A stretch of DNA of 10,782 bases from assembly GCA_029934775.1 (NCBI GenBank), contig JAOZLO010000062.1, forward strand, positions 1-10,782, written 5' to 3'. Source of the DNA: Desulfocapsaceae bacterium. Its GTDB lineage: Bacteria; Desulfobacterota; Desulfobulbia; Desulfobulbales; Desulfocapsaceae. The notes beneath the pieces are model-generated. The model saw nothing but the letters and a program-made list of their open reading frames with translations. It was not told the DNA's origin and ran no database searches. Below, piece after piece: positions 1 through 5,605 of this stretch (position 1 is the stretch's first letter; every line of letters begins with the position of its first letter). The position numbers and the translations under genes are program-made.

Positions 1-51
1 CCTGTTGAGCCTGCAGAACTACTCGAACTTATCAAAAGTTGGTTAAAGTAG
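1..51 (+). CDS. C-terminal end of a receiver-domain protein (partial)
   Basis: The first reading frame is open from the window edge to a TAG at 49-51 and encodes PVEPAELLELIKSWLK. This resembles the last part of a response-regulator receiver domain: the Pro-x-x-x-x-x-Leu pattern that follows the conserved Lys-Pro, then the final amphipathic helix ending at the protein's C terminus. The protein is therefore either a stand-alone response regulator or, more likely given this position, a hybrid histidine kinase with a C-terminal receiver. It is on the same strand as the kinase at 255-1742, so the two may belong to one phosphorelay. Only 16 residues are visible, so the assignment is tentative. Confidence 0.5.
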   Translation, partial: PVEPAELLELIKSWLK

Positions 52-133
52 ATTTCAAAATATTTTCAATGTGCGGGTATCCAGCATTAGTACCTTACCT
101 CTGAAACAGGAGTAATAAAAAGCAAAAAAACTT

Positions 134-186
134 AAACCACAGAGGACACAGAGATTTTTCTCTGTGTCCTCTGTGCTCTCTGTGGT
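134..186. repeat. Intergenic 9-bp-phased hairpin repeat (CCACAGAGG / CCTCTGTGG type)
   Basis: Positions 138-154 and 159-175 form a perfect 17-bp inverted repeat around a TTTT loop. A third copy of the CTCTGTG unit follows, so ACCACAGAG (136-144) can also pair with CTCTGTGGT (178-186). The units recur every 9 bases. From general knowledge, this kind of element recurs between genes in many environmental bacterial genomes and is often mistranslated as His/Arg/Glu-rich proteins. There is no U-tract after the stem, so it is not a canonical intrinsic terminator, although it lies between the upstream stop at 51 and the next gene. I treat it as a dispersed repeat, not a coding sequence. Confidence 0.7.
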
Positions 187-208
187 GAGAGAATGTGTCT
201 TTTGGGTT

Positions 209-223
209 GCGGGCAAAGCCCGC
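209..223. repeat. Perfect GC-rich hairpin GCGGGC-AAA-GCCCGC
   Basis: A 6-bp GC-only stem closes on an AAA triloop, 32 bases before the kinase start codon. It sits directly after the longer hairpin repeat at 134-186 and is probably another module of the same intergenic repeat block. In the kinase mRNA it would fold just upstream of the ribosome-binding region. No poly-U follows, so termination is unlikely. Confidence 0.5.
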
Positions 224-254
224 CTTAGATATTTGGAGTTTACACGGGATTATT

Positions 255-1742
255 ATGGATAACGTGCGCATACTTATAATAGATGATGAGAAGGTAATTC
301 GTGAAGGTGTAGGACGTGCTCTTTCCAAAAGAGGCTATGAGATAGTTAAAGCGGAAGACGGAAATCGTGGCCTGGAACTGTTGAAAGAGCAGGATTTTCA
401 CATTGTACTGACTGATCTTATGATGCCTGGGATTGATGGTTTTGCAGTGATGGAGTGGATTCAGGAAAATCAGCCCCATGTGGAAGTCATTGTTATTACA
501 GGTTTTGCCACTGTCTCCAAGGCGGTGAGCGCGATGAAGCAGGGAGCGTTTGATTTTGTGGGTAAGCCGTTTACGCCTGATTATATCCGTGTGGTTATAG
601 ACCGTGCAATAGATAAGCTCTCCAGGCAGGAAGAGACCGAACAACTCCGCAAGGAAAAAAATATCGGCCTTGAAGCCATAGATAAATCACAGAGCAGGCT
701 CAAAACAATTTTTAACTGCATGGTGGAAGCTGTAATTGTAACAGATACGGACAGTGTAGTGGTGCACCATAATCCAGCGGCTATCAAAATCCTCGAGATA
801 CAGACTGACCCGGTCATCGGCAAGCCCTTAGCAGCTTCAATTCGTGATATTACAGCAGTAAATATGGTTGCAGAAACCATTCAAAAAACAATTGTGGTGA
901 CCCGTGAATTTGCCCCCGGTACAATATCACGTAAATATCTACGGGCTTACTGCTCACCGGTTATTTCAGATTTGGGTGAGGTTATCGGCTCTGTTACAAC
1001 GTTTGAAGATATCAGTGCCCACAAGGAAATCGATAGAATGAAGTCCGATTTTGTGGCCATGGTTGCCCATGAATTAAAATCACCGCTGGCATCCATTGAG
1101 CAGATGATATATGCCTCTCAGGTAGGGTGCAAGTACGAGGAAATGAACTCGTGTAACGCGCTGCATAAACGAATGACGGTCAGAACGAAAGATCTTTTAG
1201 GACTGATTGATAATCTTCTGAATCTTTCAAAGCTGGAAAGTGGGACGGTCGTGTTTAATCTGGAACCTGTCAGGGGAGCCGAGATTATCCAGGATGTTAT
1301 GGAAATTGCCTCCCCCCAGGCGGAAGGAAAAAAAATTACAATGACATATGCACCATGTGAGGAGGATTGGTGGTTTAACATCGATTATGATCACATGCGT
1401 ACCGCTATAATGAATATTGTATCTAATGGTGTCAAATATACTCCCGACGGAGGAGAACTTACCATAAGCACCTCTGTTACTGGCGGCTTTGTCAATCTGA
1501 TTGTTAAAGATACAGGCATTGGTATAAATAAAGAAGATCTGCCGCATATTTTCGATCGTTTTTTCAGGGTAAAGGGTAAGGCGACACGACATATAACCGG
1601 TTCAGGTTTGGGACTGGCTCTGGTGAAGGAGGTAGTTGAAGCTCACCAGGGATATATAGACGTTGAGTCCAGCCCGGAAGTGGGAACAAGCCTGACCCTT
1701 AGTTTCCCCCTGGCGGTAATGGAAAAAAGGAAATCGGAGTAA
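255..1742 (+). CDS. REC-PAS histidine kinase (receiver domain at N terminus)
   Basis: This is a 495-residue soluble sensor kinase. Residues 4-120 form a receiver domain with acidic pair D10/D11, phosphoacceptor D54 (in LTDLMMPG), T82 and K104. Residues about 145-255 form a PAS domain. A HisKA helix follows with H272 in VAHELKSPL, then an HATPase_c domain with N-box N391, G1 motif DTGIG from D419, FDRFF and GSGLGLAL. All catalytic motifs are intact. There are no membrane segments, so input is probably phosphotransfer to the receiver or a PAS ligand. I prefer ATG at 255: the receiver fold begins immediately, and a GGGA lies five bases upstream. The in-frame ATG at 195 adds 20 residues that are partly encoded by repeat DNA. 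The gene lies 127 bp before a TRAP operon, which it may regulate together with the receiver protein ending at 51. Confidence 0.9.
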   Translation: MDNVRILIIDDEKVIREGVGRALSKRGYEIVKAEDGNRGLELLKEQDFHIVLTDLMMPGIDGFAVMEWIQENQPHVEVIVITGFATVSKAVSAMKQGAFDFVGKPFTPDYIRVVIDRAIDKLSRQEETEQLRKEKNIGLEAIDKSQSRLKTIFNCMVEAVIVTDTDSVVVHHNPAAIKILEIQTDPVIGKPLAASIRDITAVNMVAETIQKTIVVTREFAPGTISRKYLRAYCSPVISDLGEVIGSVTTFEDISAHKEIDRMKSDFVAMVAHELKSPLASIEQMIYASQVGCKYEEMNSCNALHKRMTVRTKDLLGLIDNLLNLSKLESGTVVFNLEPVRGAEIIQDVMEIASPQAEGKKITMTYAPCEEDWWFNIDYDHMRTAIMNIVSNGVKYTPDGGELTISTSVTGGFVNLIVKDTGIGINKEDLPHIFDRFFRVKGKATRHITGSGLGLALVKEVVEAHQGYIDVESSPEVGTSLTLSFPLAVMEKRKSE

Positions 1743-1869
1743 AAATCATTTTTAATCCCCTGGATTGTAGTTGCCGGTGACAATTTTTTTTTGATGGCAC
1801 TTGAAGAGTGTGTTTGTTATTATCCGCCCCCATAAAATCGAGTTAATTTAAATTTATGGAGGGTGTAAT

Positions 1870-2889
1870 ATGAGAAAGATCGTTTTTTGCAGTGCTCTGA
1901 CCCTGGTGTTTTTATCCTGTTTATATATAGTTCCAGGTAGTTCGAATGCACAGGCTGCTGTCCTGAAGTATGCTAACTTTTTTCCACCAACTCATATACA
2001 GAGTAAACTTGCTGAATCATGGAGCAGGGAAGTTGAAAAACGTACCGAAGGCCGAGTGAAGATTGAGTATTATCCCGGTGGAAGTCTGCTGAAACCTAAG
2101 CAGATGTATGATGGTGTTGCAGATGGAATAAGTGATATAGGATTTTCTGTGCTTGCCTATACCCGGGGAAGGTTTCCAGTGATTGCAGCTGTAGATCTTC
2201 CTTTTGGATACACCTCAGGCAGGGTCGCAACCCGTGTGGCCAACGATCTTTACAACAAACTTCAGCCGAAGGAATTTAACGATACGAAATTGATGTATCT
2301 TCACGCCCATGGACCTGGTTTTATACACACCCGTGATAAGGCCATTACAAAGCTTGAAGATTTAAAAGGACTTCGGATCAGATCTACGGGCATGAGTGCG
2401 GAAGCAGTGAAGGCGCTTGGTGCAACGCCGGTCGCAATGAGCATGTCTGATGCCTACCAGAGTCTGAAGAAAGGCATTGTTGATGGAAGTGCGTATCCTC
2501 TTGAATCCAACAAAGGATGGAAGATGGGTGAAGTCACCAGATATGCTGTCTGTGTTTATCCCGTAGCCTATACAACCACTTTTTTTATCACCATGAATAA
2601 GGATAAATGGGCTTCCCTGCAGAAAAAAGACCAGGACATTATCGAGGCAATCAATAGAGAATGGTCTGTAAAGCATGGAGAAGCATGGGATAGCAGCGAT
2701 CTGGCCGGACTTCGTTTTTTCATGGAACAGGGAAATCAGATAGCTGGTCTTGATCCCAAGGAAGTTGAGCGATGGAAAAAAGCTGTTGCACCTGTAATCG
2801 ACAACTATGCCGAGGAGTTAAATAAGAAAAATATCGATGGTGCAGCAGTCATACAGATTATCCGGGATTCACTCAAAGCAGACATGTGA
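1870..2889 (+). CDS. dctP: TRAP transporter substrate-binding protein, DctP family
   Basis: This is a 339-residue periplasmic binding protein of a tripartite ATP-independent transporter. It would capture an organic acid and deliver it to the DctQ/DctM membrane pair. Residues 1-30 are a signal sequence ending near SNAQAA. A Ser-Cys at residues 16-17 faintly resembles a lipobox, so lipoprotein anchoring cannot be fully excluded. The mature protein starts with the typical beta strand LKYANFF. The RIRSTG motif carries the conserved carboxylate-binding arginine (R171 by position), followed by LGATPVAMSMSDAYQSLKKGIVDG, a family hallmark. Length is normal for DctP. GGAGGG at 1858-1863 is a strong ribosome-binding site that fixes the start. 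The ligand cannot be named from sequence; C4-dicarboxylates, pyruvate-type 2-oxoacids or other organic acids are all possible. Confidence 0.93.
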   Translation: MRKIVFCSALTLVFLSCLYIVPGSSNAQAAVLKYANFFPPTHIQSKLAESWSREVEKRTEGRVKIEYYPGGSLLKPKQMYDGVADGISDIGFSVLAYTRGRFPVIAAVDLPFGYTSGRVATRVANDLYNKLQPKEFNDTKLMYLHAHGPGFIHTRDKAITKLEDLKGLRIRSTGMSAEAVKALGATPVAMSMSDAYQSLKKGIVDGSAYPLESNKGWKMGEVTRYAVCVYPVAYTTTFFITMNKDKWASLQKKDQDIIEAINREWSVKHGEAWDSSDLAGLRFFMEQGNQIAGLDPKEVERWKKAVAPVIDNYAEELNKKNIDGAAVIQIIRDSLKADM

Positions 2890-2926
2890 TTTCGGATAAT
2901 TTCTCTGTTTGGTTTAAGGTTAATTA

Positions 2927-3412
2927 ATGGAATCAAAAAATAAGTGTATGTTTTTTGTATTGAATAAACTTAAGGCTGCTGGTGCCGTATTTCTATTTGG
3001 TATGGCGATACTGACATGTCTGGATGTAATTGGAAGGCTCTTTAAGCATCCCATATTTGGTTCTGTAGAATTGGTCAGTTTTATGGGAGTTATTGCCATT
3101 GCATGTTCATTGCCCTTTACACATGCTGAGGAAGGTCATATAGGAGTTGAGCTTGTTGTCCAGAAATTCTCTGGAAAAATTAGGGATATCATCAAGTTGT
3201 GCACGGAAATTCTCAGTTTCATTCTCTTCAGCCTGGTTACCTGGAAAATGTTTGAGTACAGCATTAAGGTGAAGGCTTCGGGGGAACTGTCTATGAACCT
3301 TCAACTTCCTGAATATGCGGTTATCTTTATACTGGGTTGTTGTTTTGCCATACTTACAATGACAATTGTCATGACTATTTTGAAAACTCTTTCAAATATG
3401 AGAAAAAGATGA
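2927..3412 (+). CDS. dctQ: TRAP transporter small permease subunit DctQ
   Basis: This is a 161-residue membrane protein with four predicted transmembrane helices, at about residues 15-33, 48-66, 88-108 and 128-152. Family features include CLDVIGRLF after the first helix and the segment VELVSFMGVIAIACSLPFTH before a glycine/glutamate-rich loop and HIGVELVV. It forms the scaffold that holds the transport subunit DctM. It lies 37 bp after dctP with an AAGG at 2916-2919. Its stop codon overlaps the dctM start in an ATGA (3409-3412), a sign of translational coupling and fixed stoichiometry. Confidence 0.92.
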   Translation: MESKNKCMFFVLNKLKAAGAVFLFGMAILTCLDVIGRLFKHPIFGSVELVSFMGVIAIACSLPFTHAEEGHIGVELVVQKFSGKIRDIIKLCTEILSFILFSLVTWKMFEYSIKVKASGELSMNLQLPEYAVIFILGCCFAILTMTIVMTILKTLSNMRKR

Positions 3413-4725
3413 GCTCCACATTAATCGGTGTCATCGGAATTGTATTGATGATAGGGGTTTTCATGACTCGAATGCCGGTGGCCTATGTCATGGCCTCTGT
3501 TGGTTTTCTCGGTTTTACTGTTATGGCATCATTACAGGGAGGCCTGAACCTGCTGGCAAAAGATTTTTATGACGTTTTTTCCTCTTATGGGCTGACTACA
3601 ATTCCTCTTTTTATTTTAATGGGCCAGCTTGCATTTAATTCCGGCATAAGCCATAGACTTTATGAAGCGGCGTATAAGTTCTTAGGGCACAGGAAGGGTG
3701 GATTGGCGATTGCCACAGTTTCTGCGTGTACGGCTTTCGGGGCTGTCTGCGGGTCCAGTGCCGCAACAGCTGCGACAATGGCAACAGTTGGACTGCCTGA
3801 GATGAAAAAATTTCAGTATGGGGATGAGCTTGCCGCAGGTTCGGTAGCATCCGGTGGTGGCCTGGGCATGATCATGCCCCCGAGCGTTGTTCTGATTGTA
3901 TATGGAATTCTTACAGAGCAATCCATAGGTAAATTGTTTGTGGCAGGGATTTTGCCGGCTCTTCTGGTGACAACGCTGTTTATCATCACAATTGTGATCT
4001 GGTGTCACTTCGTACCGCAACAGGGGCCAAGAGGAGAAAAATTTTCCTGGAAAGAAAGGATGGGCTCTCTTACCGGCATGGGGGAAACACTTGCAGTTTT
4101 TGGCCTGGTTATGGGAGGGCTGGTTTTTGGTCTGTTTACTCCGACTGAAGCTGCTGCTGTCGGAGTGATGGGCGTGCTTGCGGTATCTATTCTTCGCGGT
4201 CAAATCAACTGGGAAGGATTTGTTGATGCGCTGTATGAAACTCTCAAGACCTCCTGTATGGTAATGATGCTTGTTGCCGGTGCAACAATATTTGGAAAAT
4301 TTCTTGCGGTTACCAGGATACCATACGACATCGCTTCCATAATCGGAGGTTTTGATCTGCCGCCTCTGCTGATTCTTGGAATGGTGGTACTGGTCTATTT
4401 TCTAGGTGGATGCTTTATGGATTCTCTGGCTCTGGTGATGCTGACAGTTCCCATATTTTTCCCACTGGTGCTCGGTTTGGGATATGATCCTATCTGGTTT
4501 GGTATTATTATTGTGATGGTAACCGAGATGGGAGTTATCACTCCGCCGGTTGGTATAAATGTGTACGTAGTGTATGGCGTGGCACGAAGATTGCCGGGAG
4601 GAGGGATACCACTCGAGTCTATTTTCAAAGGCATTGCGCCATTTATGTTAGCTGTCCTTGCCGGCACAGCTATTCTTGCAATTTTCCCACAGATTGTTCT
4701 TTTTTTACCGGACCTGATGTACTGA
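3409..4725 (+). CDS. dctM: TRAP transporter large permease subunit DctM
   Basis: This is a 438-residue, highly hydrophobic protein of the ion-transporter superfamily. It forms the sodium-driven elevator transport pathway of the TRAP system. Recognisable stretches include TTIPLFILMGQLAF, the glycine/alanine/serine-rich GAVCGSSAATAATMATVGLPEM, GGGLGMIMPPSVVLIVYG, GLFTPTEAAAVG and the C-terminal repeat VTEMGVITPPVGINVYVV. The two MPPS/TPPVG hairpins mark the two inverted repeats that bind substrate and Na+. I chose ATG at 3409, which overlaps the dctQ stop by four bases. An in-frame ATG at 3337 would add 24 residues that overlap dctQ and are not family-like. The gene ends 17 bp before a strong terminator. 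Confidence 0.94.
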   Translation: MSSTLIGVIGIVLMIGVFMTRMPVAYVMASVGFLGFTVMASLQGGLNLLAKDFYDVFSSYGLTTIPLFILMGQLAFNSGISHRLYEAAYKFLGHRKGGLAIATVSACTAFGAVCGSSAATAATMATVGLPEMKKFQYGDELAAGSVASGGGLGMIMPPSVVLIVYGILTEQSIGKLFVAGILPALLVTTLFIITIVIWCHFVPQQGPRGEKFSWKERMGSLTGMGETLAVFGLVMGGLVFGLFTPTEAAAVGVMGVLAVSILRGQINWEGFVDALYETLKTSCMVMMLVAGATIFGKFLAVTRIPYDIASIIGGFDLPPLLILGMVVLVYFLGGCFMDSLALVMLTVPIFFPLVLGLGYDPIWFGIIIVMVTEMGVITPPVGINVYVVYGVARRLPGGGIPLESIFKGIAPFMLAVLAGTAILAIFPQIVLFLPDLMY

Positions 4726-4742
4726 GCCTGAACGCTAGACAA

Positions 4743-4771
4743 AAAAAACTCCGTATAAAACGGAGTTTTTT
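4743..4771. terminator. Bidirectional rho-independent terminator
   Basis: A-tract plus CTCCGT (4743-4754) pairs with ACGGAG plus T-tract (4760-4771), giving a 12-bp stem with an ATAAA loop. On the + strand six U residues follow the GC core and end the dctPQM transcript. On the - strand eight U residues follow the same stem and end the small membrane-protein transcript. It sits in the 71-bp gap between convergent genes. Confidence 0.9.
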
Positions 4772-4792
4772 CGTATAATGTTGAGGAGGTCG

Positions 4793-4823
4793 CCTGTCAA
4801 TGAGTGCTTGTCATTCTGACAGG
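4793..4823 (-). other. Hairpin over the 3' end of the 101-aa gene
   Basis: CCTGTCA (4793-4799) and TGACAGG (4817-4823) are inverted repeats. The stem extends with ATGA/TCAT (4800-4803/4811-4814), leaving a two-base bulge at 4815-4816 and a seven-base loop. The TGA stop codon of the minus-strand gene (4797-4799) lies inside the stem. In RNA it would be a second structure just upstream of the intrinsic terminator and may protect the 3' end, which is inference. Confidence 0.45.
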
Positions 4824-5102
4824 TGTCTTCTGCTTATTGACATATTGGAAGAATACGGGGAATGCGACAAAGAAGGCAACACAGATGATATATTCAATTC
4901 CTTTGATGTGGGTGTAAAAATCAACCAGGGTGTGAATGGGTCTGACCATGCCGCTGGCGACCAGGTATTGTCTTGCCAGCTCGGTGACCTGCCAGTTGAC
5001 CTGATTGAGCCCACCTATCACAGCAGCGACGGCCCATATACCAAACAGAACTCCTGTACCGCCAATTACTATTCCCGCTGTTTTCATACTTTTACTGTTC
5101 AT
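4797..5102 (-). CDS. Small membrane protein, two TM helices, unknown function
   Basis: This 101-residue protein belongs to no family I recognise. Two hydrophobic helices are visible: residues about 9-31, containing GVLFGIWAVAAVIGGL, and about 68-88, with IEYIICVAFFVAFPVFF. They flank a polar linker with HTLVDFYTHIKG, and a short basic tail follows. The first helix and the segment after it (GIW-x-V, then GGL, then QYLVASGM) resemble the 65-residue protein encoded just upstream, which suggests duplication. The start at 5102 is supported by AAAAGGAGAACAGC directly before ATG, almost identical to the leader of the 65-residue gene. It lies 48 bp downstream of that gene, probably in the same transcript, and ends at a bidirectional terminator. 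A role as an accessory subunit of the neighbouring electron-transfer complex is possible but unproven. Confidence 0.75.
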   Translation of the reverse strand: MNSKSMKTAGIVIGGTGVLFGIWAVAAVIGGLNQVNWQVTELARQYLVASGMVRPIHTLVDFYTHIKGIEYIICVAFFVAFPVFFQYVNKQKTPVRMTSTH

Positions 5103-5150
5103 GCTGTTCTCCTTTTATGGTGTTAATGAGAAATGAATTTTGTCTTTATG

Positions 5151-5348
5151 TTAGAGACCTGTGACTGCAGAAATGTAACCTTTTAACATTCCCAGAGGTC
5201 CGGCATTTATCAGTCCGGAAAGCAGACAGGTCACTCCCCAGATCCCAACCAGTGCACTCAGCACTGCACCAACTTTAAGGCTGAAACTCATTACTTCTTC
5301 AGTTACGTCAACAGTAGTGTTTTCGTTTGTGATTGTCGGGGTTTTCAT
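5151..5348 (-). CDS. Small single-TM membrane protein, unknown function
   Basis: This 65-residue protein has a polar, acidic N terminus (residues 1-20, Thr/Glu/Asn-rich), one hydrophobic helix at about residues 25-46 (VGAVLSALVGIWGVTCLLSG) and a short amphipathic end, GYISAVTGL. It looks like a real gene: AAGGAG (5355-5360) sits six bases from the ATG, the protein shares GIW-x-V and a following G-L motif with the 101-residue neighbour, and the gene is preceded by a well-formed sigma-54 promoter region. I do not recognise the family. Small membrane subunits of this type accompany several respiratory complexes of anaerobes (for example HmcD), so a structural or assembly role in a quinone-linked complex is one guess. 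The separate promoter suggests regulated expression apart from the upstream operon. Confidence 0.72.
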   Translation of the reverse strand: MKTPTITNENTTVDVTEEVMSFSLKVGAVLSALVGIWGVTCLLSGLINAGPLGMLKGYISAVTGL

Positions 5349-5410
5349 AATGTTCTCCTTTTATGTGTGTTAATCGATTTGATTTGTTGATCTTCGTTTG
5401 CCTTTCTTAT

Positions 5411-5427
5411 TGCAGTCTGCGTGCCAG
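5411..5427 (-). promoter_or_regulatory. Sigma-54 (RpoN) -24/-12 promoter
   Basis: Read on the minus strand, the site is CTGGCACGCAGACTGCA. The invariant GG (5425-5424) and GC (5413-5412) are separated by exactly ten bases. The -24 block TGGCACG is a full match to the known consensus, and the -12 block CTGCA differs from TTGCA by one base. The predicted start is near 5400, giving a leader of about 52 bases before the ATG at 5348. An IHF-type site and an inverted repeat lie upstream in the usual order. Confidence 0.8.
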
Positions 5428-5443
5428 AACTGAAAATATCGTT

Positions 5444-5456
5444 TAATATATTGATA
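5444..5456 (-). promoter_or_regulatory. IHF-type binding site
   Basis: The minus-strand sequence TATCAATATATTA matches the IHF consensus WATCAANNNNTTR at every defined position. It lies about 44-56 bp upstream of the predicted sigma-54 start, between the -24 element and the distal inverted repeat. DNA bending is commonly used at this position to bring an activator to sigma-54 polymerase. The region is AT-rich, so a chance match is possible, but the location argues for function. Confidence 0.6.
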
Positions 5457-5501
5457 TTATGCAAGAAGATATGTTTTCAGAAGTGTTTAGAGGGAGGAGG
5501 A

Positions 5502-5538
5502 ACCCCTTGATTCGATCACAAGTGTTGCAGCAAGGGGT
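5502..5538 (-). other. 8-bp inverted repeat interlocked with the 13-bp hairpin
   Basis: ACCCCTTG (5502-5509) is the exact reverse complement of CAAGGGGT (5531-5538), which lies inside the loop of the 13-bp inverted repeat at 5517-5559. In minus-strand RNA the loop can therefore pair with a segment seven bases 3' of the stem. This is the topology of an H-type pseudoknot or of two mutually exclusive helices. No U-tract follows. Confidence 0.45.
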
Positions 5539-5559
5539 GGTCACCATGCAACACTTGTG
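5517..5559. promoter_or_regulatory. 13-bp perfect inverted repeat, candidate enhancer (UAS)
   Basis: CACAAGTGTTGCA (5517-5529) and TGCAACACTTGTG (5547-5559) are perfect inverted copies separated by 17 bases. Arm centres are 30 bp apart, close to three helical turns, so two dimers could bind on one face. The site is about 117-159 bp upstream of the predicted sigma-54 start, a typical distance for an NtrC-family activator. I cannot name the activator, and none is encoded in the window. Because the site is also transcribed from the upstream operon, it could instead act as an RNA hairpin. Confidence 0.6.
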
Positions 5560-5605
5560 CATTACTGTTGTATAGCGTTCTGGATAGGCAGAGAAAACAA
5601 GAGGC

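Noticed and set aside
195..254. Upstream ATG at 195 as the kinase start
   Set aside because: The extra 20 residues are partly encoded by hairpin-repeat DNA and precede the receiver fold, which begins normally from the ATG at 255.
95..328. Minus-strand open frame rich in His/Arg/Glu
   Set aside because: It is a translation of the intergenic hairpin repeat and runs into the kinase gene; a known type of spurious protein.
1764..1792. ATTGT/ACAAT followed by a long T-run after the kinase gene, as a terminator
   Set aside because: The stem is only five AT-rich base pairs with an 11-base loop; too weak to call despite the T-run.
1795..1810. TGGCAC upstream of dctP as a second sigma-54 promoter
   Set aside because: The GG is present, but the dinucleotide ten bases on is GT, not GC, and the -12 block is otherwise unlike TTGC. 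Nearby TATTAT (1818-1823) has no well-spaced -35 either, so I call no promoter here.
3682..4203. 173-codon minus-strand open frame within dctM
   Set aside because: The composition is low-complexity and shadow-like, opposite conserved DctM motifs.
4743..4771. Repeat or CRISPR-like element
   Set aside because: A single A/T-flanked GC hairpin, fully explained as an intrinsic terminator. No CRISPR array, tRNA, rRNA or insertion sequence was seen anywhere in the window.
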